A stretch of DNA of 64,000 bases from Symbiodinium natans (Eukaryota > Sar > Dinophyceae > Suessiales > Symbiodiniaceae), in NCBI GenBank assembly GCA_905221605.1, contig CAJNDS010001112.1, positions 2,022,972-2,086,971 of the forward strand. Direction: 5' to 3'. Made by a program: the position numbers and the translations under genes. Shown in pieces: positions 17,287-26,324 of this stretch; position 1 is the stretch's first letter, and every line of letters begins with the position of its first letter. The notes under the pieces are model-generated. The model searched no databases. It was given only the letters and a program-made list of their open reading frames with translations, and was not told the origin of the DNA.

Positions 17287-17536
17287 ATCTCTGGCTCCGA
17301 AGCGAGAGAATCCCTTTAAAAGAGCTCAAGGATCGTGTGCCTGGAGGCCCTGGCAGAGGAGCCTCCTCCATCTGGCGAGGGAGCGCAGGCCAGGAAGCAT
17401 TTCCGTGTCTACTTTTAACTACATGTGCTTCTGAAGTGTCCTACTCCCTGAGTTCACATCCCCGCTCTGACCCTTGAGTCCCTGGGGTTTAGGGTTTAGG
17501 GTTTAGGGTTTAGGGTTTAGGGTTTAGGGTTTAGGG

Positions 17537-17661
17537 CATTGCCGCAGCCGCAACGGCAGTTGCAGCAGCAACAGCAGTGAGCAGGTCTGTGCTGGGAGGA
17601 ACGGGTGAGGAGTTTGAGAGTTTGGGGAGTCGGTTGGAAGGGATCCGGACAGGCTTCAGAG
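17537..17661 (+). CDS. Exon candidate, Ala tract then polar
   Basis: It follows a TTTAGGG array. It reads AAATAVAAATAVSRSVL then GEEFESLGSRLEGIRTG and ends at GTCCGTGA. Confidence 0.45.
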
Positions 17662-17745
17662 GTCCGTGATAAAAAAAGGGTTTAGGGTAGATTTTAGGGG
17701 TTTGGGGCTTAAGGTTGTTGGCGGAAGCCTGGATGTAAGAAGGGT

Positions 17746-18519
17746 TTGGGCTCAGGGCTTGTCGGCTGTAGTCCGCTGCAAAAGGGTTTAGGGTTTCGTG
17801 GGCTTGGTGGGGATAGTGGAAGGGATCGTTTATGGTACATTTTAGCCTATGTGCGCCAATCCTATCACTTATATGTGCTGTTCGTACTCAATCGTTATGA
17901 CCTACCTCATCTGCTCATCATGTTTTCTTGGTCTACTTTCATTAATTACGTCATTCGATTTTTGTTGGTAGCAGCACCCAAAATATGCCAGGCACAAGTC
18001 TATCGATACATGTGTGCGTGTGCTGGCCTTTTGTTTGCTTTTATGCTTATGGGGAGAGCTGAAGGAAGGGAGGGAGAGGCCCTGCGAAGTAGCAGAAGAA
18101 GAGGCAGCAGAAGCACGAGAGAGAGGGAGAGGTTGCGCCAGGCCTTCGGGCCTGAAGAGAGAAAGAAAGAAAGAACAAAAAAAGAAAGAAACAGAGAAAC
18201 AGAGAAAGAAGCAGAGACAGCGAGAGAGCGAGAGAGAGAAAGAGACACCGAAGAAGAAGGTAGAGAGAAACGGGTCAGGCAGCACCAGCACTCTAGTGGC
18301 AGCTGCAGCCATCGAGCTGAACCGCCCACTGCGGCACTTGACAGTGGGGTAGGCAGTAGTGCGAGGGGGCCCCCTCGCCCTCAGAGAGGGAGGAAGAAGA
18401 ACAAGAACAACAAGAAGAAGAGGAGAGAGAGAGTGAGAGAGAGAGAGAAAGACAGAGGCAGAGGCACAGAGGGAGAGGGGCACAGAAAGATCGTTAAAGG
18501 TAAGTATAGAGACACATAA
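17746..18519 (+). CDS. 257-codon ORF, membrane segments then charged low complexity
   Basis: The first third contains WYILAYVRQSYHLYVLF, FSWSTFINYVIRFLLVA and YRYMCACAGLLFAFMLM, which look like membrane helices. The rest is Arg/Glu/Lys low complexity from purine-rich DNA. The AT-rich first part is the more credible. Function unknown. Confidence 0.35.
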   Translation: MGSGLVGCSPLQKGLGFRGLGGDSGRDRLWYILAYVRQSYHLYVLFVLNRYDLPHLLIMFSWSTFINYVIRFLLVAAPKICQAQVYRYMCACAGLLFAFMLMGRAEGREGEALRSSRRRGSRSTRERERLRQAFGPEERKKERTKKERNRETEKEAETARERERERDTEEEGREKRVRQHQHSSGSCSHRAEPPTAALDSGVGSSARGPPRPQRGRKKNKNNKKKRRERVREREKDRGRGTEGEGHRKIVKGKYRDT

Positions 18520-18768
18520 AGTTACAAATTGAAAGACGAAGTCGCAGAGAGAGAGCGAAACGTGCGAGAAAGTGAGGTAAGGAGAGAAGGCGACCGAGCG
18601 ATGAGAAGGAGAAGGAGGGAGGGATGAAGGAGGGAGGTTGGGAGGTTTCGGGTTTAGGGTTTATAGGGTGTAGGGTTTGGGGAGGGAGGCATGGAGAGAC
18701 GTAACTCTACACCCTCTCCGTTTACATCCGAAGCACGGCAACCCTATCCGCCTGAGTTTTATTATGCT

Positions 18769-18820
18769 AAACCCTAAACCCTAAACCCTAAACCCTAAAC
18801 CCTAAACCCTAAACCCTAAA
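18769..18820. repeat. CCCTAAA array
   Basis: About eight units before the exon at 18830. Confidence 0.9.
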
Positions 18821-18829
18821 CAAACGAAG

Positions 18830-18923
18830 AGGTCTCCAAGGGCTTTGGAAGCCCTAAGCCCCCAGTACAAGCTGCCCCTCGGTCCACGAGCAGGCACGCT
18901 CTCAGAAGAGGCCGGGCTTGAGG
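18830..18923 (+). CDS. Exon candidate with canonical GTAAGG donor
   Basis: Acceptor ACGAAG, donor G|GTAAGG. The preferred frame reads SPRALEALSPQYKLPLG then AGTLSEEAGLE. Another frame ends in TGA just before the donor. Confidence 0.5.
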
Positions 18924-19073
18924 GTAAGGTTGTGCGGAAATATGAAAAATAGAATAGGAAATATGAAAAAGAGAGAGATGCGTGTATACTATATATATAT
19001 ATATATTTATTTATTTATTTATTTGACATATAATTGTAGGTATATACATATAAGACATAAGGTTGGGGGCTTA

Positions 19074-19160
19074 GGATCTCGAAGTTCTCCGATTCGCCGG
19101 AGACCTGAACCAAGTCCAGAACGATTCTGCAAGGCAAAGTACAACGTCATATGGGGGTTT
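19074..19160 (+). CDS. Exon candidate
   Basis: It follows GGGGGCTTAG. One frame reads DLEVLRFAGDLNQVQND then ARQSTTSYGG; a second is also open. A family-L-like left end (ATATGGGGGTTTCCC) truncates it. Confidence 0.4.
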
Positions 19161-19206
19161 CCCGAAACATTGAGAGTTTAGGGTTTAGGGTTTAGGGTTT
19201 AGGGAG

Positions 19207-19345
19207 GCCTCAACATCCAGTGGTCTACTGTGCAAAGAACTCCAGGCGTAATAGGTTCAACTTCTTGGGTTCAAGACACAAGGGCAACTTGAGTGCCGAA
19301 ACAGAGAACAACTCAGGTGGAGGATGGTCTTGCACACCGACATAA
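19207..19345 (+). CDS. Terminal exon candidate
   Basis: The open frame QHPVVYCAKNSRRNRFN then LGSRHKGNLSAETEN runs to stop TAA at 19343-19345. It follows a short TTTAGGG array. Confidence 0.5.
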
Positions 19346-19544
19346 ATGCCACAGCTCACAACCCATGTGCCAAGAATCTAAAGCATCCCTACAATGGATC
19401 CTCCGAAACTCTACCCCCAAGCCCCCAGACCTCCTTCCCCCCCCCCCCCCCCAAAAAAAAAAAAAAACAACAAAAAACGAAACCCTCCTAAGCCTGCCCC
19501 CCCCCCCCCCCCCCCTTCAACAAAAAAAGAAACAACGCAACCCT

Positions 19545-19716
19545 AAACCCTAAACCCTAAACCCTAAACCCTCAACCCTCAACCCTCAACCCTCAACCCC
19601 CAACCCTCAACCCTCAACCCTAAACCCTAAACCCTAAACCCTAAACCCTAAACCCTAAACCCTAAACCCTAAACCCTAAACCCTAAACCCTAAACCCTAA
19701 ACCCTTACCCTCCTAA
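19545..19716. repeat. CCCTAAA array with CCCTCAA variants
   Basis: About 24 units; a block of CCCTCAA units sits in the middle. Confidence 0.95.
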
Positions 19717-19734
19717 ACCCTAAACCTTCGGGAG

Positions 19735-19814
19735 CTTTGTGCCAGACCTTCAGCACTGTGGCGGGGCCTCCATACCCTGGGCTGCCTGAGCTCCAAGGAA
19801 GTTCGGGATAACAG
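19735..19814 (+). CDS. Exon candidate
   Basis: It reads LCARPSALWRGLHTLG then LSSKEVRDN and ends at ACAG|GTTAGTTTAGGG. CCCTAAA units precede it and TTTAGGG units follow. Confidence 0.5.
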
Positions 19815-19917
19815 GTTAGTTTAGGGTTTAGGGTTTGGGGTTTGGGGTTTGGGGTTTGGAGTGTGGGGTTTGGGGTTTAGGGTTTAGAGTTTTGTGGGTT
19901 GAGGGTTGAGGGTTGAG

Positions 19918-20010
19918 GGTTTTGGGCGTTCTCCGGTCTTGCTTGACTTCGGGGTTGACAGGAGTCCCAGCAAGCTTGTCCAAGCGTTCACAACAAAATG
20001 TGAGGGCTAA
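19918..20010 (+). CDS. Terminal exon candidate
   Basis: GFGRSPVLLDFGVDRSP then SKLVQAFTTKCEG to stop TAA at about 20008. Confidence 0.45.
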   Translation, partial: GFGRSPVLLDFGVDRSPSKLVQAFTTKCEG

Positions 20011-20080
20011 GGGGTTGGGTTTGGTTTCTGGGTGTAGGGTCTAATTACGGCTTAAAGGCTTTGGGGGTTCAGGGTTTCGG

Positions 20081-20190
20081 TTCTGGCTTTGCTTGAGGAG
20101 TCCAGGGGCAGAAGTTGAAACCCACAGCCCTAAAGTATCGCCAGGGTGCGAGTCAAACCCCCCCAGCTTTTTTCTCTTGGGTATTTAGGG
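20081..20190 (+). CDS. Coding-like segment
   Basis: It reads FWLCLRSPGAEVETHSP then VSPGCESNPPSFF. No strong splice sites; tentative. Confidence 0.3.
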
Positions 20191-20404
20191 TGTGGGGTTT
20201 AGGGGTTACGGTTCAACCTCATACCTCAAACCTGGTTTAGGGTTTAGTGTTAGTTCAGGGTTTAGGGTTTAGGGTTTAGGGGCTAGGGGTCGGCCTTCAG
20301 GCGGAGGGAACCCTCTGCCCTGCACCCCTAAAACTCTGCTGCCCTTAAAACCCTTGAACCCTGTGGAGTGCCGGTGCAAAGAAAACTCAACCCCCCCCCC
20401 CAAC

Positions 20405-20437
<33 letters not shown>

Positions 20438-20671
20438 TATAGCCTAAAGCCCTAAAGCAATAAAGCCCCAAAATCAACCACCTCAACCCCAAAGCCTTGG
20501 GATATTCCCCCTTATACTCACGGTCCTTGCTGGGGATTGCAGTATCCCGGCGCTTGGACTTGAACCCTAAAAGCGCCTGAAAAAAACCCTCAACCCGGGT
20601 GGCCCCCAAAAAACAGCAAAACCCCCCGCAAAGCCCCAAACCCTAAACCCTGAACCCTAAACCCTAAACCC
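20191..20671. other. Repeat-rich, no gene called
   Basis: Short TTTAGGG arrays, a poly-A plus TA tract (20401-20441) and a family-D half element near 20496-20550. Confidence 0.5.
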
Positions 20672-20778
20672 CGAAGGACGTCCCAGCTCCCTGGAGCGAG
20701 CAAGAGGCTTCTGGAGGGCGCCAGCGCAGCTTCCACGTGCTGCGGTCCCAGGCGCAGGCGCTCAGCCAAGGGCTCAAG
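20672..20778 (+). CDS. Exon candidate, open in several frames
   Basis: One frame reads DVPAPWSEQEASGGRQ then HVLRSQAQALSQGLK and stops at TGA. LRSQAQ recurs in the exon at 37584. The other frames are also open, so the reading is tentative. Confidence 0.35.
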
Positions 20779-20860
20779 TGACACACAAGATTAGGGGTTT
20801 AGGGTTTAGGGGTTATGGCCTTTTGGTGTTAGGGTTTCGGGTTTGGGGTTTAGGGTTTAG

Positions 20861-20963
20861 GTCTGGAGTTTGGCAATGCGAAACCATGGAACCCTTCGGG
20901 GCTGAGCAGGCAATGATACAAGAACAAAGTACCGAGGGGCCGTATCGACTTTTGAATCCGTAG
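20861..20963 (+). CDS. Terminal exon candidate
   Basis: Acceptor GGGTTTAG is from a telomere-like array. It reads SGVWQCETMEPFGAEQ then MIQEQSTEGPYRLLNP and stops at TAG 20961-20963. Confidence 0.55.
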
Positions 20964-21385
20964 AGCTTGCGCTGGCCTTGATTACCAGATCCTGCCCCCC
21001 TTGAGCACCAGATACGTGTAGACTTGGGATCATTCACCGTGTAACCCTGATCAGAGACTATGGGGCGTAAACCCTTTCAGGGTTCATATAGTCACCATAA
21101 ACCCGAAGCCCTCAGCCCCAAGCCCTAAACCCTAAACCGCTGCAGTCCCTAATCCCGAAGCCCTAGACCGCCAAAAAAAGCTTCATGCAGCTAACCCGGA
21201 AAGTCCACCAGCCCTGAAGCCCCCCACAGCCCTGAAACCAGGAAACCCGAAACCCTAAACCCTAAACTGTCAATCCTAAACCCTAGACCCTGACCCCTAA
21301 ACCCTGGGCCCTAGGCCCCCTAAAAGCCCTCAACCCTTCCCCAGCGCCTCTCTCCAAACCTTTTTCTTTTTTCCCCCTCCTCCAG

Positions 21386-21473
21386 GCCTCGGAGTCCGAA
21401 TCTGCCGAAGCCCGGCAGGAGGAAAGGACCTGGGAGGCAAAGCAGCCAGAGCGCAGGGGCTGTTCCTGAAGGG
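21386..21473 (+). CDS. Exon candidate upstream of the coiled-coil gene
   Basis: It is preceded by a strong pyrimidine tract and TCCTCCAG. Three frames are open; one reads SESESAEARQEERTWE, which suits a coiled coil. It is followed by a GGTTTAGG array. Confidence 0.4.
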
Positions 21474-21601
21474 GTTTAGGGGTTTAGGGTTTAGGGTTTG
21501 GGGTTTAGGGTTTAGGGTTTAGGGGTTTAGGGGCTTAGGGGCTTAGGGGTTTAGGGTTTAGGGGCTCTTGGGTCGTTTTGGTTATATGAGCGGTATTGAT
21601 C

Positions 21602-21694
21602 CCGACCCTAAACCCTAAACCCTAAACCCTAAACCCTAAACCCTAAACCCTAAACCCTAAACCCTAAACCCTAAACCTAAAACCCAAAACCCAA
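21602..21694. repeat. CCCTAAA array
   Basis: About 12 units before the first clear coiled-coil exon. Confidence 0.9.
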
Positions 21695-21716
21695 AACCCT
21701 GCACGCGCTCGTGGAG

Positions 21717-23610
21717 GCGCGGCTGAGGGACCTGGAGGCCCTGGAGGCCCGGCACTGGGCCGAGGCTGCGGCCCTGGAAGCTCTGGAGTCCAGGCGCAAG
21801 GAGGCCAAGGAGCAGCTCGTGGAATTTCAGGAGCTCAGAAGACCAGTCGTTTAGGGTTTAGGGTTTAGGGTTTAGGGTTTAGGGTTTAGGGTTTAGGGTT
21901 TAGGGTTTAGGGTGGGCTTCTACGGGAGGGCTTCCGGGGCTTTCCGCGGGTGTTTTTTTTTTTGAGGAGAGGCTCACGTAGGAGCTCAGTTAACAGAGGG
22001 GTCCACGGGTTCATGCAAAGAGGCATGCAGCTCAAGCCCAGGAGGCCAGGGCAGAGAAGGAGCTGGAGTGCGAGCGCCTGCAGGAGCCTATGTCCCCCTT
22101 GGGTTCCCCCTTGGGAATTGTTTTTTTTTTAAATTATGTATATAAAACCCAAGAGAATGTTAAACACATTATTTTTATTAAGGTTCTAAGGGGAGTATAG
22201 GAGCTGCAGACGACCGCGCGGCGCTTGGAGAAGGCCCGGGCCGCGCTGCGTGCGGAAGTGGCATCGTGCCGGCTGGCGCAGGCGGCCTACTCCGAAATGA
22301 GGCTGGAGGAGGAGGCTTAGTTGTAGAGTGGGGAACCTTTTTAACCTTTTTGGGGCATTATATTCCCTAGATAATCCCAAAGGTTGACCTAAAAAACTTT
22401 CCCCAAAATTCTGGACAACTAAGGAGGGCCTGTCAAGGGAGGAGGGCGCGCTCCGCCGGTCTGCTGCAGCGGCACAGGCTGAGGTTCGGCAGCTCCGAGG
22501 GCAGCTGCGGCAGCTGCGCGAGCGCGAGCTGCTGAGGCAGCGGTACTGGGAGGCGGTGCCTGCAGTCGAGGCCGAGAACTTGAGCCTTGCTAGCCCAGTG
22601 GTACCCTTTTCCCTTTTTTTGGGGTTATGGGTTCCCTTGTACAATTAACCAACCCCAACAAGCTTATCAGACAAATTATGGCCAAGGAGCCGAAAGCGCG
22701 AGCAGCTTCAAGCCTACCGCGACAGGTCTCGCGTTCTGAGGAGGCTGCTGTCCCAGCACGAAGCACGGGAGCGTGCCCAGCAGATGGCAGCAGCCAGTCT
22801 GGTGGAGGGTCTGGCACGCAGCCTCTGCTGCTAAGTAGCAGAGTATAGTTAACCTTTGACCTTCTTGGGTTTAGGGTTTAGGGTTTAGGGTTTAGGGTTT
22901 AGGGTTTAGGGTTTAGGGTTTAGGGTTTAGGGTTCCCTATAAATTCCCAAAGGTTAACCTTTAGTTCCCCTAGAAAACACTGGACAACTAAGGCTGTGAG
23001 ACCAAATGGACCCGAAAAGGCTTTATGGTTCATTTGCCCCAATAAGGATTTTAGTAGTATATAACCCTAAACCCTAAACCCTAAACCCTAACCGTGGTCC
23101 CAACTAAGGCTGTGAGGAATCCACCCACAAGGCAGAGGTGCCCAACAAGGCCCTGCGTGAGGCCCTCATACGGAGGCTGCAAGCCAGGAATCTGGGGGAC
23201 CAAATTTTTGGGGTTGAGGGTTTAGGGTTTAGGTTTAGGGTCATCATATACCTGCTAGTAGAAGCCCAACTAAGATATACGAGCTATAAACACTTTCAAT
23301 ATACCCTACACTACTTTAATCTCCACTGAGGCATGTGAGCCATAGACCCGTTTAGGGTTCACGTGGTCCCCAAACCCTATAAACCCCCTAAACCCTAATC
23401 CTAAACCCTAAACTCTAAACCCTGAACCCTAAACCCTAACCCTAAACCCTAAACCCTAAACCCTAACCCTAAACCCTAAACCCTTGTAGGGTTCAGATGG
23501 CCCCCCAAAGGAAGGGCGACCTGGAGGCCCGCTGCGCGCGGGAGCGCCACCTGCGCGCCGCGCTCGAGCGGCGGCTCGAGGCACCAGTGGCGCCAGTGGC
23601 ACCTGCAGAG
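21717..23610 (+). CDS. Coiled-coil protein gene, eight exons
   Basis: Exons: 21717-21845, 21997-22083, 22201-22317, 22424-22590, 22687-22831, 23132-23187, 23511-23610, with open sequence upstream to about 21702. The frame stays open through all joins. Sequence is Leu/Glu/Arg/Ala heptad-like: ARLRDLEALEARHWAE, LEKARAALRAEVASC, VRQLRGQLRQLRERE, LLSQHEARERAQQMA, ALREALIRRLQAR, CARERHLRAALERRLE. The introns are a TTTAGGG array (21846-21996, GT-AG), a family-G element (GA start), a family-E element, a family-B element, an E plus TTTAGGG plus C composite, and a C plus telomere-like composite. A cytoskeletal or scaffold role is plausible, but the family is not recognised. The 3' end is not found. 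Confidence 0.65.
21846..21996 (+). other. Intron beginning with a TTTAGGG array
   Basis: It starts GTCGTTTAGGG, carries nine TTTAGGG units and ends GTTAACAG. Both neighbouring exons are in phase 0 and encode coiled coil, so this is a frame-supported case of a telomere-like array forming the 5' part of an intron. Confidence 0.6.
22084..22200. mobile_element. Introner family G, spliced GA-AG
   Basis: GAG lies on both sides (22084-22086 and 22201-22203). Removing one copy plus the element restores CTGCAG-GAGCTGCAG in frame, so the intron would start GA and end TATAG. Confidence 0.6.
22318..22423. mobile_element. Introner family E (AGTAGAGTGGGTAACC)
   Basis: It begins TAGTTGTAGAGTGGGG and ends CTGGACAACTAAG. 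Frame continuity places the exon end at GCT just before TAG, an unusual 5' border. Confidence 0.55.
22591..22686. mobile_element. Introner family B (GTAGCCCAGTGGTA)
   Basis: It begins TAGCCCAGTGGTACCC and ends ATGGCCAAG. The flanking coiled-coil frame joins only if the element from TAG to AAG is removed. Confidence 0.55.
22832..23131. mobile_element. Composite intron: family E, TTTAGGG array, family C
   Basis: TAAGTAGCAGAGTATAG opens it, a TTTAGGG array (22868-22933) lies inside, CTGGACAACTAAG closes the E part, and a family-C part with embedded CCCTAAA units follows to CCCACAAG. The frame joins in phase 0 across the whole block. Confidence 0.5.
23188..23510. mobile_element. Composite intron with family-C arms and telomere-like arrays, GA-AG
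   Basis: GAA flanks both sides. Family-C-like ends (TGGGGGACCAAAT... and ...GGTTCAGATGGCCCCCCAAAG) enclose TTTAGGG and CCCTAAA arrays (23389-23486). Removing it restores RLQARKGDLEAR in frame. Confidence 0.55.
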
Positions 23611-23615
23611 GTCCT

Positions 23616-23665
23616 TAGGGTTTAGGGTATAGGGTTTAGGGTTTAGGGTTTAGGGTTTAGGGCCA
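23616..23665. repeat. TTTAGGG array
   Basis: About six units following the last coiled-coil exon. Confidence 0.85.
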
Positions 23666-23939
23666 AAGCCAGAATTTTTTTCAAAGAGAATTATTTATAT
23701 AGGTGGTTGTCAAAATTATACGTAGTCCCGCTTTGGATCCCTATTAAAATATGGCACCAGCAGAGGTCCAAAGTCAGAACCTATTGTGTAAAATTCGTGC
23801 ATTTTGACATTGCTATTGTTATTTCTCATTCATCTGTTACTATTTCTAATTATATATATATATGTGCACATGTTGTTGTCTTTTTAGCAAATCTCTCAGT
23901 TTCTCTATGTATGATACTTAGTTGTCTATCTATTCTTTC
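23666..23939. other. AT-rich unique sequence
   Basis: Low GC with a TATATA tract; no clear exon. It may be untranslated or a large intron. Confidence 0.4.
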
Positions 23940-24273
23940 GTGTTGTGTCGGTTCTCGGGATCCCCGGCTGGAGGGTTCATGGTACTTATTCACCAATTAT
24001 CACTGTACTTATAACTGTACTTATGGCCATATTAGGGCACTTGCGGGACTTATAAGTACGGTTATATGTACAGTTACCCTAAACCCTAAACCCTAAACCC
24101 TAAACCCTAAACCCTAAACCCTAAACCCTAAACCCTAAACCCTAAACCCTTCGAAGTGCAGCTATAATTGGGTTTTATAAGTACCCTGAACCTCCAAGTG
24201 GTTGAGGTGCACCAGTTCCATGGCCCGCCTTCGTGGTCCGAAGATGTCCGGCGCCTGGCTTGCGCCATCTCGC
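23940..24273 (+). CDS. Exon pair split by a family-F introner
   Basis: The first exon ends ...SRDPRLE at about 23972. The second (24199-24273) continues VVEVHQFHGPPSWSED then RRLACAIS. The intron starts GTTCATGGTACT and ends CCTCCAAG (GT-AG) and carries a CCCTAAA array (24073-24147). The exon then meets GTAGGGTTTAGGG. Protein unknown. Confidence 0.55.
23973..24198. mobile_element. Introner family F (GTTCATGGTACT) with inserted CCCTAAA array
   Basis: GGTTCATGGTACTTATTCAC and its partner AAGTACCCTGAACCTCCAAG form the arms. The telomere-like array sits inside the element's right half. Confidence 0.65.
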
Positions 24274-24276
24274 GTA

Positions 24277-24361
24277 GGGTTTAGGGTTTAGGGTTTAGGG
24301 TTTAGGGTTTAGGGTTTAGGGTTTAGGGTTTAGGTTTTAGGGTTTAGGGTTTAGGGTTTAG
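24277..24361. repeat. TTTAGGG array
   Basis: About 12 units between two exon candidates. Confidence 0.9.
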
Positions 24362-24362
24362 G

Positions 24363-24510
24363 ATGTCCCTGAGCAAAGATGTTGTCGGGGCTGTTCTCTT
24401 CGGTCTCCTCAGCTTTGGATGCTGTCCCTTGTACCAACAGCTCCTTCATAGGGACTATCATAGGGGGCATGCGGATGCGTTCCTTCTTGAACAGCCCCTT
24501 TTTGTTTCAT
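24363..24510 (+). CDS. Exon candidate, possible start ATG
   Basis: It begins ATG right after the array's TTTAG. It reads MSLSKDVVGAVLFGLLSF then YQQLLHRDYHRGHADA, with a hydrophobic N-terminal segment that could be a signal anchor. A family-A element follows. Confidence 0.5.
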
Positions 24511-24613
24511 ACCCCCTAAGGGTCCATGTACCTCATTATTACATACTTGGGCACAAAAGGCCCTAAATGCGAGGTACTTTTGAGGCCCAAGTATTGGTAC
24601 GTTGACCCTTAGG
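24511..24613. mobile_element. Introner family A (AAGGGTCCATGTACC)
   Basis: CTAAGGGTCCATGTACCTC and TTGGTACGTTGACCCTTAGG arms. Confidence 0.65.
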
Positions 24614-24866
24614 GACCTGCTGCAGCTTGAATGCTGCAGTGGTCCGGCCCTTTGTTTGCCACTTGTGCCCAGCTTGCGCTTGCCACAAGTGCACACGCGC
24701 AAGCTTCCAACAGCCTTGCGATGGACAGAAAAGTGAACAAGTTCATTGGCTTCGGCCCAACACGATCTCACGAATGTATGCACCAAAGGCGTGGCACATT
24801 TGGCGCTTGAAGACCCGCAATAACTACACATGCCAGTTGCAGCACCATGTGTGGATCCTTCCCTGA
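24614..24866 (+). CDS. Cys/His-rich coding-like segment
   Basis: After the family-A end, one frame contains CHLCPACACHKCTRA and RNNYTCQLQHHVWILP then TGA at 24864. A second frame is open for the first 43 codons. A zinc-binding fold is possible but unproven. Confidence 0.35.
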
Positions 24867-24956
24867 GCAAGCAAGAGATAACAAACACATGTGTTTTAAA
24901 CTAATCGCGCGCCCAAAACTCATCTATAGACCAGTCTCCGCGATGTTCGATGCCAG

Positions 24957-25069
24957 GACCAAGAGCAGCTGGACAGCACAGCCAATTGGACTGCCTTTGG
25001 TGCGGCGACGCCCGCCACCAGGCATGGGGCACCAAGGACGACTTCCAGCGAAAGAGTACCTGTGCGTGG
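24957..25069 (+). CDS. Exon candidate open in all three frames
   Basis: Acceptor GATGCCAG; donor GTTTAGGG. One frame contains QLDCLWCGDARHQAW and a later STCAW, another EQLDSTANWTAFGAAT. The coding frame cannot be decided. Confidence 0.4.
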
Positions 25070-25152
25070 GTTTAGGGTTTAGGGTTTAGGGTTTAGGGTT
25101 TTCGGGTTTTCGGGTTTTCGGGTTTTCGGGTTTAGGGTTTAGGGTTTAGGGG
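25070..25152. repeat. TTTAGGG array with GGGTTTTC units
   Basis: Four GGGTTTTC units sit between normal TTTAGGG units. Confidence 0.9.
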
Positions 25153-25250
25153 GTGTTCGCCCTTATACTAGCAGTCCTTACTTGTGACTAGAGCACCCCC
25201 CAGTAAAGTCCCTATTGAGGACTGTTAGGGTCAGAGGGCACGTCCCAAGG
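25148..25250. mobile_element. Introner family D copy
   Basis: GGGTGTTCGCCCTTATACTA ... GACTGTTAGGGTCAGAGGGC arms, the right one diverged. Confidence 0.5.
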
Positions 25251-25382
25251 TTCGGGCTGAAAGGTTTCAGGTTAGCTTGTGAAACACCCGAGAGCCAGAG
25301 GGCCTAAGCCCCTGCCTCGCGGACCAAATGAACCCATGAAAGGGTTTATGACTCCGGCCCCTCTGATTAGTGGGGGTTACCG

Positions 25383-25415
<33 letters not shown>
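25383..25415. repeat. Poly-C tract of 33
   Basis: An uninterrupted C run, a likely assembly-sensitive position. Confidence 0.95.
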
Positions 25416-25416
<1 letters not shown>

Positions 25417-25427
25417 ATTGCGCGCAG

Positions 25428-25494
25428 GCGGTGGCTTGAGAAGCTGCATCTTGGCGCGAGGAGCGAGCTGGTGGGGAGGCTAAGGGCTAGAAGG
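25428..25494 (+). CDS. Basic exon candidate
   Basis: Acceptor GCGCGCAG, donor G|GTTTCGG. It reads RWLEKLHLGARSELVG then RLRARR. Confidence 0.45.
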
Positions 25495-25558
25495 GTTTCG
25501 GGTCTAGGGCCCGATTTTGGGTTTAGGGTTTAGGGTTAGGGTTTAGGGTAGGGCCCAG

Positions 25559-25855
25559 TTTGGCTTCCAGCGACAGCGTGGAAGGTTGTCCCCACCCGCC
25601 TCCTCATGAGACAAGTTATGAGGGCACCCTTGATGATCGTTGCAAGTCTCTATAAGGTTTCCCAGATCTTCCAAAATTAAAGAATATACCCTAACTTATA
25701 CTAAGGATCATGATTATGAAGTAGGGTCTATACCTTAAGTAAGGGGTCTTGGAAGATCTGGGAGGTTTACCTGGTTGAGGGTTGGGAAGCTCAGGCAGAC
25801 ACTCTCTGGTGCTGGAGACCTTCGGAAGAGCTACGGCGGGGCGCTGGATTTCGAG
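25559..25855 (+). CDS. Two exons joined across a family-H introner
   Basis: Exon one (25559-25656) follows GGGCCCAG and reads WLPATAWKVVPTRLLM then RAPLMIVASLYK. Exon two (25765-25855) continues VYLVEGWEAQADTLWC then SEELRRGAGF and ends at GTACAG. Both inner borders are GT-AG, phase 0, and the joined frame is open. The protein is not recognised. A second frame is also open in exon two. Confidence 0.6.
25657..25764. mobile_element. Introner family H (CCCAGATCTTCC), textbook insertion
   Basis: Arms CCCAGATCTTCCAAAATTA and TCTTGGAAGATCTGGGAG. AGGTTT is duplicated at both sides (25655-25660 and 25763-25768), so the insertion split an AG-GT site and the duplication supplies the donor GTTT while AG closes it. 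Confidence 0.8.
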
Positions 25856-26027
25856 GTACAGACCGACCGAGCCGGATGTTTGTGCCTTTCAATTCTCCTT
25901 TGTGACTGTTCCACAAGTTTGGTAAAACACAGGAGGTGGCAGGTTAGTGGTGCCATGCCTGTGCATGCACTTACATATCTTACACACAGCAGGCACACAA
26001 ACCCTAAACCCTAAACCCTGCATCCAG

Positions 26028-26092
26028 GAAAGGTCAAAGCCTGAGCATTCCCACGAGTTCAATCGTAGGGCAGCCACTGTAGCCCGAAGCCC
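26028..26092 (+). CDS. Exon candidate, polar
   Basis: Acceptor GCATCCAG, donor GTTTAGGG. It reads ERSKPEHSHEFNRRAA then TVARS. CCCTAAA units lie upstream. Confidence 0.5.
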
Positions 26093-26170
26093 GTTTAGGG
26101 TTTGGGGTTCAGGGTTCCGGGTTTAGGGTTTAGGGTTTAGGGTTGCATTCAGAACTGATCCCCGTTGCAG

Positions 26171-26223
26171 GCTCCCCGCATGTCGTGGATGGAGGCGTCG
26201 GCACCGGTTCTTACACGTTTGCA
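26171..26223 (+). CDS. Exon candidate
   Basis: Acceptor CCCGTTGCAG, donor GTCTTTTCT. It reads APRMSWMEASAPVLTR. Confidence 0.4.
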
Positions 26224-26324
26224 GTCTTTTCTGAGTTTTTGGGTTTTTTCCCTAAACACTAAACCCTAAACCCTAAAACCCTGCCAACCCTCAACGCTGG
26301 TAGGGTTCAGGGAAGGGGGCCCAG

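Noticed and set aside
17902-18483. 193-codon minus-strand Ser/Leu ORF
   Set aside because: Antisense of purine-rich GA DNA; low-complexity artefact.
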